From Planctomycetota bacterium (GTDB lineage: Bacteria > Planctomycetota > UBA8742 > UBA2392): 64,000 nt of DNA. Location of the stretch: NCBI GenBank assembly GCA_015075515.1, contig JABTUE010000004.1, forward strand, positions 248,001-312,000, in the 5' to 3' direction. Position numbers and translations under genes: made by a program. The notes beneath the pieces were generated by a model. That model was not told where the DNA came from. It saw only the letters and a list, made by a program, of their open reading frames with translations, and ran no database searches. This document shows, in pieces, positions 32,526 to 40,711 of the stretch. The number at the start of each line of letters is the position of its first letter. Position 1 is the stretch's first letter.

Positions 32526-34742
32526 CTACCCTACTTTCAGGGTGACAATCGTGATGTCGTCGTGCTGCTCGTCGCTCTGGGCGTGGCCCTGAATCGCGTT
32601 GACCAGTGTGGTCAGGTATTCGGTGGAAGACTTGGCCGCGCACTGCACTGTAATCGCCATCAGGCGGTCTTCGCCGAATTCCTCGTTGTTGGGGCCCATC
32701 GCCTCGGTGACGCCGTCGGTGTAGATCACGGCGCGGTCGCCGCGCTGAAGCTGGATCACCTCTTCCTTCATGTTGCGTTCAAACAGGCGCCCGTCCTTGT
32801 CAAAGCCCAGGGCGATGCCGCCGGGGTTGATCTGGGTGCACTGCTTGGTCGCCGCGCGGTACAGCAGCAGCGGGTTGTGGCCCGCGCTGGCCACCGTCAG
32901 ACGCGCCGTGGGAATGTCCAGCAGCATGTAAAACGCCGTGACGAACATGCCGCGCTTGATGTCCTTGGCCAGTGAGCGGTTCACCTTGCAGAAGATGTCG
33001 CGCGGGCTCAGGTTGTCCTGGGCCTCGTAGCTGACCAGCGCCTTGCACATCATCATCACCATGCTGCCCGGAATGCCCTTGCCGGACACGTCGGCGCAGA
33101 CCATGCCCAGGTGCGTCTTGTCCACCAGAAAGAAGTCGTAGTAGTCGCCGCCGACTTCCTTGCTGGGCGAGTAATAGGCGCTTACGTCGTAACCGGCGAT
33201 GCGCGGCACGTGCTTGGGCAGCAGGTTCTCCTGGATTTCCTTGGCGATATCCAGGTCGTGCTTGCGGCCCTGGTTCTCCAGCCATACTTCCTGGGCAGCC
33301 TTGAGACCGGCCGCCATGTCGCCCAGCAGCCGCGACACAATGCCGATTTCGTCGGCGCTGCGGGCCAGAGGCTTGTGGTCAAAGTTGCCGCCGCTGATGA
33401 TCTGGATGTCCGTCATCAGGGTCTCCAGCGGCTTGGTGATGCCGCCGCCGATCACAAACGCCAGCGCGATGGCCAGACCGATCGCCAGCGCCGAGATGCC
33501 CAGGATCGAAAACAGCAGCCGGTTCTTGCGCGCGTCAATTTCCTCGCGGTCCAGGTAGATCGAAATCGTGTCGCCCAGCGGCTTGGACACCGAAAAGCGA
33601 TAGGCCGATTTGCCGTCCACGGACGCGCTGCTGTCTACCTCTACGTTGCCCACGGTCTTGGTCGCCGTGCTCTTGCCCGTCTTGACGCCGCTGCGTGGCG
33701 GGCTGATCACCGTGAGCTGTTCGGTGGTGAAACCGGGCAGTGAGTTTCCGGGAATCTCGAAGATGATGTACTTGACCTGGCTGTTTTCAGCATCGGTCAG
33801 TTTCTGCAGGTCGGCCACAAACTCGGCGTGAAACTCGCTGAAAACCTTGCGCCGCAGGCCGCCGCCTTGGGCCGGGTCAATGATCTTGGTTGTGGTCTCG
33901 CGGTTGATTGCCGCGCGCAGATCGTCAAAGATGTGCTGGCGCGGGTCCAGCCCGTACTTGGTGAACAGGCCGTTGAAGCGTTCGCGTTCCTTGTTCACGG
34001 CCTCGTAGTTCAAAACACGCGGGGTGCCGGGCTCGGGCAGCGAGGCGCCGGCCGGCAGCTCGCGCAGTTTGCGCGCGTAGTCGCGACCGAAGATTTCCAC
34101 GCACACGTTTTCCGGAAACGGCGTGGGCGAATCCAGCACTTCGCCGGCGACCTTGATCCACACGCGGTCTTCGGCCAACTGATCCCACTTGGCAAATTCA
34201 GCACAGGGCGGGATGCGCGGGTGGAACCAGGGCTGCAACTGCTTCCAGTACGAGCCGAACTTGGAGCCGCGATTGGCGGGCTGGCCAAAGTAGGCAATCA
34301 ATCCGTTTTCGTTCAGGCCCGCGCGGTAGGGGCGGTGAATCGCCTCGGCCTGCTGCAGCATGCCCAGGCCCGATTGCTCGATCGTCGCGTCCAGGCTGGC
34401 TGTGGAAATGATCATGACGATCACAAACAGCATCAACGACACGCCGACGGCCAGACCGCTCATGGCAATCACGATTTTGGTCTTGATCGGCAGACCGGCG
34501 GTTTTGGGTTTGACCAGCGGGCGTGGCGCGGGACGGCCCGGAGCACCCGCGGGCCCGGCACCGCCGGGAGCAGCCGGGGGCGGGGGCGGCGTGCCGCCGC
34601 GTTCCTTGACAGGCTGCATGGCGCCCGAGCCGTGGGGCGTGGCCGCGGGCATGCTGCCTGTGGATTTGCGGGCTTGTCCCGGCGGCGGCGGGGTCATCAT
34701 GCGCCGCGTGGCGCCGGAAGAAGGCGGTTTGGGGTTCGCCAT
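32526..34742 (-). CDS. Membrane SpoIIE/RsbU-type serine phosphatase
   Basis: 738 residues from the ATG at 34742 (AGGAA 7 bases upstream; an earlier ATG at 34766 is possible). Order: Pro/Gly-rich cytoplasmic head (1-88), membrane helix (about 88-115), large periplasmic sensor (116-405), second helix (ILGISALAIGLAIALAFVI, about 407-432), HAMP linker (433-485), and PP2C/SpoIIE domain (500-738) with VGGDYYDFF, VCADVSGKGIPGS and HDDITIVTLK. Metal-binding Asp residues are in those motifs. It senses an outside signal and dephosphorylates the STAS protein. This completes a partner-switch with its two downstream genes. Confidence 0.88.
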   Translation of the reverse strand: MANPKPPSSGATRRMMTPPPPGQARKSTGSMPAATPHGSGAMQPVKERGGTPPPPPAAPGGAGPAGAPGRPAPRPLVKPKTAGLPIKTKIVIAMSGLAVGVSLMLFVIVMIISTASLDATIEQSGLGMLQQAEAIHRPYRAGLNENGLIAYFGQPANRGSKFGSYWKQLQPWFHPRIPPCAEFAKWDQLAEDRVWIKVAGEVLDSPTPFPENVCVEIFGRDYARKLRELPAGASLPEPGTPRVLNYEAVNKERERFNGLFTKYGLDPRQHIFDDLRAAINRETTTKIIDPAQGGGLRRKVFSEFHAEFVADLQKLTDAENSQVKYIIFEIPGNSLPGFTTEQLTVISPPRSGVKTGKSTATKTVGNVEVDSSASVDGKSAYRFSVSKPLGDTISIYLDREEIDARKNRLLFSILGISALAIGLAIALAFVIGGGITKPLETLMTDIQIISGGNFDHKPLARSADEIGIVSRLLGDMAAGLKAAQEVWLENQGRKHDLDIAKEIQENLLPKHVPRIAGYDVSAYYSPSKEVGGDYYDFFLVDKTHLGMVCADVSGKGIPGSMVMMMCKALVSYEAQDNLSPRDIFCKVNRSLAKDIKRGMFVTAFYMLLDIPTARLTVASAGHNPLLLYRAATKQCTQINPGGIALGFDKDGRLFERNMKEEVIQLQRGDRAVIYTDGVTEAMGPNNEEFGEDRLMAITVQCAAKSSTEYLTTLVNAIQGHAQSDEQHDDITIVTLKVG

Positions 34743-34758
34743 GAAACGTTCCTGTCCC

Positions 34759-35277
34759 CTAAACAAGCTGTGCCAGGGCGCGCAAACCCCAGCAACTCAG
34801 GCCGGCCAGCACCGCCGCAGCAAGATCATCCGCGAGGATTCCAACACTCCCCGCTAGACGCTCGAACATCCGCACCGGCCAAGGTTTGCAGATATCGTAA
34901 AGTCGGAATGTTAGAAACGCGAAGCAAATGTCCAAGCCCGTTCCGGCCCCGAACACGGCACAGGTCACAAAGAACCCCGCCGCTTCGTCCAGGACAAACC
35001 ACGACGGGTCTTTCAGGGCCGGATAGGCCCGCAACACCGCCCGGCCCGCCAACAGACTCAAAACGCTGAAAACCAGGCCCAGCGCCGCCCAGACCGCCCA
35101 GCGCGCCGGGTCCGGCACCCAAAGCAGCGCCAGCGAGGGCGCGGCCACCAGGGCCGTGCCCGCGGTGCCGCGCAGCACCGGGGCAAAGCCGCTACCCAGC
35201 AGGCTGCCGGCCAGAACGGCGGGGCGCCACAGGTGCGCGGCAGGAGGATCCGTTGGGCGCAAAAACGGCAAGGTCAT
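34759..35277 (-). CDS. pgpA: Phosphatidylglycerophosphatase A
   Basis: A 172-residue membrane enzyme (start ATG 35277; the open frame upstream is a shadow of the mla genes). It has GTAGTALVA, the acidic FVLDEAAGF motif and CFAFLTFRLYDICKPWP, all typical of PgpA, with the FRLYDI region carrying conserved Arg/Asp residues. It removes the phosphate from phosphatidylglycerol phosphate in the inner membrane. It is unusual as the first gene of a partner-switch operon (16 bases before the phosphatase). It is divergent from mlaE with 114 bases between. Confidence 0.85.
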   Translation of the reverse strand: MTLPFLRPTDPPAAHLWRPAVLAGSLLGSGFAPVLRGTAGTALVAAPSLALLWVPDPARWAVWAALGLVFSVLSLLAGRAVLRAYPALKDPSWFVLDEAAGFFVTCAVFGAGTGLDICFAFLTFRLYDICKPWPVRMFERLAGSVGILADDLAAAVLAGLSCWGLRALAQLV

Positions 35278-35324
35278 GCCAGCAAATCGTAAACCGCAAC
35301 GCCGGGCAACCCAAAAACGGCAAG
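35260..35324. repeat. 13-bp direct repeat at pgpA/mlaE promoter region
   Basis: CAAAAACGGCAAG occurs at 35260-35272 and again at 35312-35324. The first copy overlaps the first codons of pgpA, the second sits in the divergent gap. It could be a regulator site, or chance. Confidence 0.35.
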
Positions 35325-35391
35325 TGCCAGTTTTGCTCTGCACAGCGGGCCGGAAAATCCGCACAATCCCCCGGCCCGAAGGGGCGCGCAC

Positions 35392-36213
35392 ATGTCCTTT
35401 CTGACCGACCTGATTGTCGCGCTGGGCCAGTTCATCAACCGCTATCTGGCGGTGCTGGGCAAGGCCGTGCGCTTTGGCGCCCAGGCCATGGCCTTTGGCG
35501 TGCGCGGGCTTTTTTCGCGCCGCATTTACCCGCGCCACGAACTGATTGTGCAGATGGACTACACCGGCGCGCGCAGCACGGCCATCATGGTGCTGCTGGG
35601 CTTTCTGGTGGGGGCGTCGCTGGTGATACAGACAACGCCCAGCCTGGCGCGTTACGGCCCGGCCGAACTGGTGGCCGGTGTGGTGGGGGTTTCCATTCTG
35701 CGCACGCTGGGGCCGCTGCTGGCGGCGATCATCTTTGCCGGACGTGTGGGCGCGGGATTCACGGCCGAACTGGGCACCATGGCCGTCAGTGAGGAAATCA
35801 CCGCGCTGGACACCATGGGCATCCATCCGGTGGGATACCTGGTGGCGCCGCGGTTTCTGGCGGCGTGCCTGATGCTGCCGGCCTGTACGGTGCTGTTTGA
35901 TCTTTCGGCGCTGTGTGGCGGTTATGTAGTCGGCATTTACCAGTTCAACATCACCAGCGAAGACTGGTTCAATGTCACCAAACAGTTCGTGAAGATGTCG
36001 GACTTCATTTTCGGCCTGTCCAAAAGCGTGGTGTTCGCCTGGCTGATCACGCTGGTGTGCTGCTTCAAGGGCTTTCACGTGCGCGGCAGCGGCATTGAAG
36101 TGGGCCGCGCCACGATGCAGGCGATTGTGATCTGCCTGATCCTGCTGATCATTTCGGATACCGTGATGTCGCTGATCTACAACTTCATGTACCGGATGGA
36201 GTGGGTGCGGTGA
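35392..36213 (+). CDS. mlaE: MlaE-type lipid ABC permease
   Basis: A 273-residue permease. The stretch MVLLGFLVGASLVIQT, followed by ILRTLGPLLAAIIFAGRVGAGFTAELGTM (shortened here), is diagnostic of MlaE/TTG2B permeases, and the helical C-terminus carries further membrane segments. MlaE with MlaF and MlaD moves phospholipid between membranes. It is first in a tight operon: its stop overlaps the GTG of mlaF. No MlaB or MlaC gene is seen here. Confidence 0.92.
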   Translation: MSFLTDLIVALGQFINRYLAVLGKAVRFGAQAMAFGVRGLFSRRIYPRHELIVQMDYTGARSTAIMVLLGFLVGASLVIQTTPSLARYGPAELVAGVVGVSILRTLGPLLAAIIFAGRVGAGFTAELGTMAVSEEITALDTMGIHPVGYLVAPRFLAACLMLPACTVLFDLSALCGGYVVGIYQFNITSEDWFNVTKQFVKMSDFIFGLSKSVVFAWLITLVCCFKGFHVRGSGIEVGRATMQAIVICLILLIISDTVMSLIYNFMYRMEWVR

Positions 36214-37076
36214 TTGAGCCGACGGCTGCCGACGCCAACGACGGGCCGCCGCGCGCGGCCACACCGGCCATTTCGGTGCGCAACCTGTCCAAGGCCTATG
36301 GCGACAACCGCGTGCTGGACAACATGTCGTTTGACCTCGAACGTGGCCGCGTGTACGTGATCATGGGCCCCAGCGGCTGCGGCAAAAGCACGCTGCTGCG
36401 CCACATGATCGGCGCCGAAGAGGCCGACGCCGGCCAGGTACTGATTGACGGCCTTGACCTGCAATCCGCCAACCCGCGCCAGCGCGAGGAAGCCAAGCGC
36501 AAATACGGCGTGCTGTTCCAGAGCGCGGCGTTGCTCAACGGCCTGACGGTGGCCGAAAACGTGGCCCTGCCGATTCAGCGCCACACCGACCTGCCGCGCA
36601 GCACGATAGACCTGATGGTGAAGCTCAAGCTCGAGCTGGTGGGCATGGGCAACGCAGCCGACAAGTACCCGTATGAAATCAGCGGCGGCATGAAAAAACG
36701 CGCCGGTCTGGCGCGCGCCATTGCCCTGGACCCCGCGATTGTGTTTTACGACGAGCCCAGCGCCGGGCTTGACCCGGTGATGATCGGCGTGATTGACAAG
36801 CTGATCCGTGACCTGACGGCCAAACTGGGCATCACCAGCGTGGTAATTACCCACGAAATCCCCAGCATCTTCCGCATCGCCGACGAGGTGCTGATGCTGT
36901 ACGGCGGCCGCATCGCGTTTCGCGGCACGCCCCAGGACCTGCGCAACAGCACCTCGCCGCTGGTGCGCCAGTTTGTCAGCGGCGACCCTGAAGGCCCGAT
37001 CAATGCCCCGCGCCAGCTTGCCGACCTCAGCGAACGGCTGATCGGCGGCGCCCGGCGCAAGGAGGCCCAGGCGTGA
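36210..37076 (+). CDS. mlaF: MlaF-type ABC ATPase
   Basis: A 288-residue ATPase. Walker A is GPSGCGKSTLLRHM, the signature is YEISGGMKKRAGLARAI (SGG-MKKR is typical for MlaF), and Walker B FYDEPSAGLDPV is followed by H-loop VVITHE. It energises lipid transport through MlaE. I use GTG 36210, which overlaps the mlaE stop (GTGA); an in-frame GTG at 36201 is also possible. The 3' end overlaps the next start (GTGA again). Confidence 0.93.
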   Translation: MIEPTAADANDGPPRAATPAISVRNLSKAYGDNRVLDNMSFDLERGRVYVIMGPSGCGKSTLLRHMIGAEEADAGQVLIDGLDLQSANPRQREEAKRKYGVLFQSAALLNGLTVAENVALPIQRHTDLPRSTIDLMVKLKLELVGMGNAADKYPYEISGGMKKRAGLARAIALDPAIVFYDEPSAGLDPVMIGVIDKLIRDLTAKLGITSVVITHEIPSIFRIADEVLMLYGGRIAFRGTPQDLRNSTSPLVRQFVSGDPEGPINAPRQLADLSERLIGGARRKEAQA

Positions 37077-38125
37077 GCGACCCCGCCATGCGCAACTGGA
37101 ACCTGGCCACCGGCGTTGTCGCCATCGGCCTGTGCGTGGCGCTGGTCGCCGGGTGGGCGATCCGGGCCGCCACGCGCCCCGGCAAAGAGACAATGCAGAC
37201 CTACGTGGCGTACTTTGACGATGCCGGCGGCATCCGTGCCGGCGACCGTGTCCGCATCAAGGGCCGCACCGCCGGCACGGTGCTGGACGCGCGTGTGGTG
37301 CAGCACGAAGGCCGCACCCGCGTGCGCGTGGAAATCGCGATCTCGCCCGGCAGCGGCTCGCAGTGGCTGAACGAGGAAGGCCTGGCCGTGGATTCGGAAC
37401 TGCGCGTGCAGAAGCCGCGCCTGATGGGAAGCCCGCAACTGGCGGTTTCGCCGGGCCAGAGCAGCCAGAAACTGGCCCCCGGCGGCGAAATCCGCCGCAC
37501 CGTCAGCGCCGCCGGCACCGACCAGCTTACCGAATACAAGGCCGAACTGGCGCGTATCCAGGATTACGTCGAACGCGCCCTGCGCTTTCTGGACGGCCCG
37601 ACACTGACGCGGATTATCCAGGGTCTTGATGACGCGCGGCGCCGCGCCGCCGAAATAGACGCCATGCTGGCGCGCGGCGCGTCGTGGCCGGCCGAAGCAG
37701 CCCCGCGGCTGGAGGAAGCCGCCCGCGCCCTGGCCGATCTGCGGCGCGAAGTGGAAGCCCGCAGCGCCGATCTGGCGGCGGGTCTCGAACGCGGCGCAAG
37801 CGGCACGCAACAGGCGGAAGCCGGCCTGGGCGAATTCGCCGACGGTGTGGCCCGTGCCGCCCAGGTCACGGCGGATCTGAACGACAGCCTGGCGCGTCTG
37901 GCCGCAACGCTGCAATCGCGCGAAATCGCCGACGCCGGCCGCCAGTTGCGGCGGCTTTCGGCCCAGACCCGCGCGTCGCAGGACCGTTCGCGCGCCAACC
38001 CCAAGACTTTTGGCGATATGCCCACCTGGCGTTTTCTGCGCCGGTACTACCACGGTGACACGTTCACGCCCGGCGACGGCAGTGAAACCTACGACGATCA
38101 ATCTCAGGCCCCGAAAGGCAGGTAA
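37073..38125 (+). CDS. mlaD: MCE/MlaD-domain protein 1
   Basis: A 350-residue membrane-anchored MCE protein. N-terminal helix about 8-28 (VVAIGLCVALVAGWAI), then the MCE domain (YVAYFDDAGGIRAGDRVRIKG), and a long Ala/Arg/Glu-rich helical region. It carries lipid as a periplasmic ring with MlaEF. GTG start overlaps mlaF stop by 4 bases. The C-terminal region is a long coil, which may form a tunnel needle. A second MCE gene follows 2 bases later. Confidence 0.9.
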   Translation: MSDPAMRNWNLATGVVAIGLCVALVAGWAIRAATRPGKETMQTYVAYFDDAGGIRAGDRVRIKGRTAGTVLDARVVQHEGRTRVRVEIAISPGSGSQWLNEEGLAVDSELRVQKPRLMGSPQLAVSPGQSSQKLAPGGEIRRTVSAAGTDQLTEYKAELARIQDYVERALRFLDGPTLTRIIQGLDDARRRAAEIDAMLARGASWPAEAAPRLEEAARALADLRREVEARSADLAAGLERGASGTQQAEAGLGEFADGVARAAQVTADLNDSLARLAATLQSREIADAGRQLRRLSAQTRASQDRSRANPKTFGDMPTWRFLRRYYHGDTFTPGDGSETYDDQSQAPKGR

Positions 38126-38127
38126 CC

Positions 38128-39213
38128 ATGTCCCGTAAAGGCAGCCGTTCCGATCTGATCACCGGCGCGTTCACCATCGGCGCCATTGTCGCGTTTCTGG
38201 CCGTGGTCGGCTATCTGCAGGGCGTCGGCCCGAAACTTGAGGGTGCCCGCTATTCCATCGTGTTTGACGATGTCGGCGGGCTTACCGGTTCGGCCAACGT
38301 AGTCGTGGCCGGCCAGCGCGTGGGCAAGGTTGAGGCCATCCGCACCCTGCCCGTGGTGCGGGCCGAGGGCGGGCGACAGGTCGAGGTTGAGGTCTCGATC
38401 ATCATTGACGACGCCTACGCCGACACCGTGGTTCTGCCCGTGGATACCATCGCCAGCGTGCAGATGGGCAGCCTGTTCGGCGCCAACCAGCTTGTGCTCA
38501 AGCTGGGCAGCGCCCGCGACGTGGTGCGCCCCGGCTCGCGTCTGCCCCAGAAGGGCCAGGCGCCGGCCAGCTTCAACGACCTGTTCGAGGGCGCCGAGGT
38601 GACGCTCAAGAAACTGCAGGTCGGCATAGACAAGCTGGCCACGGTGATCGAGAAAGACGACTTTTCGCGCAACGTGGAACAGACCCTGGCCTCGCTGGCC
38701 TCGGCCATGGATCGGCTGGAGAAGGGGTTGAAGGAGCTTGAGCCCGCCTTTGGCAAGGTGGCGCCCACATTTGACGCCGCCAGCACACTGCTGGCCGACA
38801 TTCGCAAACTGATCGAGGAAAACAACGCCGGCATCGGCAACCTGGTCAAGAACCTGGAAAGCGCCAGCGGACGGCTCGACAAACTCATGGCCGAAGGCGA
38901 CAAGGGTATTCCGGAACTGGTGGCCGGTCTCAACGGCATTGCCGGCAATCTGGATACTCTGCTGGGCAACCTGAACAATCTGGTGCTGGACAATCAGTTG
39001 AACCTGCAGATCAGCATGCAGAACATCCGTGACGCCAGCGCCAGCCTGCGCATCTTTGCCCGCCGCATTGAACGCGACCCCAGTCTGCTGGTCTGGGGCA
39101 GCAGCGAGGACGAGAAGGACCGCGCCAAGCTTGACGCGCCGCGGGCGATTCCCAATGTGGACGAACTGTCCATCCGCAACAGCGGACGCCGTCCGCGCAA
39201 GGAAAGTGACTAG
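38128..39213 (+). CDS. MCE/MlaD-domain protein 2
   Basis: A 361-residue protein with an N-terminal membrane helix (AFTIGAIVAFLAVVGYL) and a single MCE domain (YSIVFDDVGGLTGSANVVV...VGKVEAI; SVQMGSLFGANQLVLKLG). A long helical part follows, then a polar tail. Together with the first MCE gene it may form a mixed hexamer or a second stage, as in multi-MCE systems. It begins 2 bases after the first MCE stop and is followed 1 base later by the TPR lipoprotein. Confidence 0.9.
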   Translation: MSRKGSRSDLITGAFTIGAIVAFLAVVGYLQGVGPKLEGARYSIVFDDVGGLTGSANVVVAGQRVGKVEAIRTLPVVRAEGGRQVEVEVSIIIDDAYADTVVLPVDTIASVQMGSLFGANQLVLKLGSARDVVRPGSRLPQKGQAPASFNDLFEGAEVTLKKLQVGIDKLATVIEKDDFSRNVEQTLASLASAMDRLEKGLKELEPAFGKVAPTFDAASTLLADIRKLIEENNAGIGNLVKNLESASGRLDKLMAEGDKGIPELVAGLNGIAGNLDTLLGNLNNLVLDNQLNLQISMQNIRDASASLRIFARRIERDPSLLVWGSSEDEKDRAKLDAPRAIPNVDELSIRNSGRRPRKESD

Positions 39214-39214
39214 C

Positions 39215-40159
39215 ATGAGCAGCAAGCCGGCCATCACCAGTCCGCAGTCTGCCGTCACGGCCGTAACCGGCCGTGCGCGGCAGTTGCTGCTGCTGACTTT
39301 TGGCCTGGCGCTGCTGGTGTCCGGGTGCGGTGTGCCGCGCCTGACGCCCTTTGAAAAGGGCGTCGAGTTCATGGACCACAGCGATTACCCCCGCGCCCTG
39401 GAACAGTTCAAGGAAGACATCAAACGCAACGGCGAGCGTCTGGCCGTCTGTTACAACATCGGTGTCTGCTACCACGACACCAAGGATTACGAACAGGCCG
39501 CGTACTGGTACGAAAAAGCCCTGACTTACGACCCGCGCGACGGCGACACGCTGGTAAACTTGGCTATGGTGTACCACGCCCAGGGGCGCGATCTGGCGGC
39601 TCTGGCGCGACTGAAGCAGGCCGCCGAAATCGAGAGAGACCGGGCCTACCCGCTGGTGGCGATGGGTATTTATTACCAGCGCAACGGGCAACTGGACAAG
39701 GCGCGCGAGTACTACGAACAGGCCGTCAAGCGTGAACAGAAATCCGGTTATGCCTGGTACCATTTTGCCACACTGCACGAACTGGATCAGCGCTTTGGCG
39801 ACGCCGCCCAGTGCTATGAACGGTCGTGCGAATACGACTCGACCAACCCCGCCGCTTACCACGGCGCCGCCCGCTGTTACTTCCGGTTGCGCAACTGGCG
39901 CAAGGCGATTGTGAACTACGAATTCGCCATTCACCTGGTTCCCGACCAGGCCGAACTTTACCTGGGCGCGGCCGACACGCTGGTTGAACTGGGGCGCTAT
40001 GACCGGGCCGTGCAGTATCTGTGGGCCGCGCGGGGGCTGACACGCCACGACGACAAGGCGATCCACGAACGGCTGATGCGGGTTTACCCGCTGCTGATGG
40101 AATCCGAACGCGCGCGCGGCAGCCGTACCGACGACAAAAAAGCCGGCGCCGGCGAATAG
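39215..40159 (+). CDS. TPR-repeat lipoprotein of the Mla operon
   Basis: A 314-residue lipoprotein. The signal ends in a lipobox (LLVSGCGVP). After it come at least five or six tetratricopeptide repeats, for example YEQAAYWYEKALTYDPRDGD and LDKAREYYEQAVKREQ. Probably a periplasmic scaffold tied to the MCE system. ATG at 39215, 1 base after the mlaD2 stop; the open frame upstream overlaps mlaD2 and is not used. The convergent phosphatase gene begins 2 bases after its stop. Confidence 0.85.
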   Translation: MSSKPAITSPQSAVTAVTGRARQLLLLTFGLALLVSGCGVPRLTPFEKGVEFMDHSDYPRALEQFKEDIKRNGERLAVCYNIGVCYHDTKDYEQAAYWYEKALTYDPRDGDTLVNLAMVYHAQGRDLAALARLKQAAEIERDRAYPLVAMGIYYQRNGQLDKAREYYEQAVKREQKSGYAWYHFATLHELDQRFGDAAQCYERSCEYDSTNPAAYHGAARCYFRLRNWRKAIVNYEFAIHLVPDQAELYLGAADTLVELGRYDRAVQYLWAARGLTRHDDKAIHERLMRVYPLLMESERARGSRTDDKKAGAGE

Positions 40160-40161
40160 CA

Positions 40162-40593
40162 TCAGACCGGCGGCGTCACGTAGTCTGCGCGCAGGACGCG
40201 CCCCGTCGCGTCCAGTTCAACAACCCAGCACGAAGCATGGGCGCAGGCGTGGCAGTCCACGCCCAGCTCGTCCAGCGCGACCGGGATGTTGTTGCTGTGG
40301 GCCACATACACGCGCGGGCCGACGCCCGCCTGGGCCACAAACGACGACGCGATATGAAGCCGGTCATCCACGGTTGCCTTTACACCCAGGGCCTGGGCGA
40401 TGATTTCGGCGGTCTCACGGCACCGCGCATGGGGCGAACTGAACACCTCGGCGGTCTGGGCGGCATTGAGATATTCGGCCGTCCATTGTGCCTGGCGCCG
40501 GCCCCGGTCGCTCAGGGGCCGCGTGGCATCCGGGCCGCGGTGGAGCGCGGGTGAAACGGGCTCGGCATGTCGAACCAGATAGATCAGCGGCAT
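40162..40593 (-). CDS. Histidine phosphatase family protein (SixA/phosphoglycerate-mutase-like)
   Basis: A 143-residue protein with the RHA motif in IYLVRHAEPV (catalytic His) and the second His in YVAHSNNIPV. A middle ETAEIIAQALG helix matches SixA-type proteins. Small size suggests a SixA-like phosphohistidine phosphatase, but the substrate is unknown. It is convergent with the Mla operon and divergent from the protease gene. Confidence 0.75.
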   Translation of the reverse strand: MPLIYLVRHAEPVSPALHRGPDATRPLSDRGRRQAQWTAEYLNAAQTAEVFSSPHARCRETAEIIAQALGVKATVDDRLHIASSFVAQAGVGPRVYVAHSNNIPVALDELGVDCHACAHASCWVVELDATGRVLRADYVTPPV

Positions 40594-40711
40594 CGGGCTT
40601 GGTCGCAGTTTACCGCCGCCCGCCGGCCGTCAACCCGCAGTCACCGGTAAGAATGCTGGCCCCGGGCCCCACACACTGTAGATTGGCAAGGAACTTGTCT
40701 CGGAACGACCC

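Noticed and set aside
33828..35069. Long plus-strand open frame (413 codons) over the phosphatase and pgpA genes
   Set aside because: It mirrors well-supported minus-strand genes (SpoIIE phosphatase, PgpA). GC-rich DNA keeps antisense frames open; the translation is low-complexity Arg/Ala/Gly with no domain.
36746..38101. 451-codon minus-strand frame opposite mlaF/mlaD
   Set aside because: Same antisense effect. The plus-strand ABC and MCE genes are clear.
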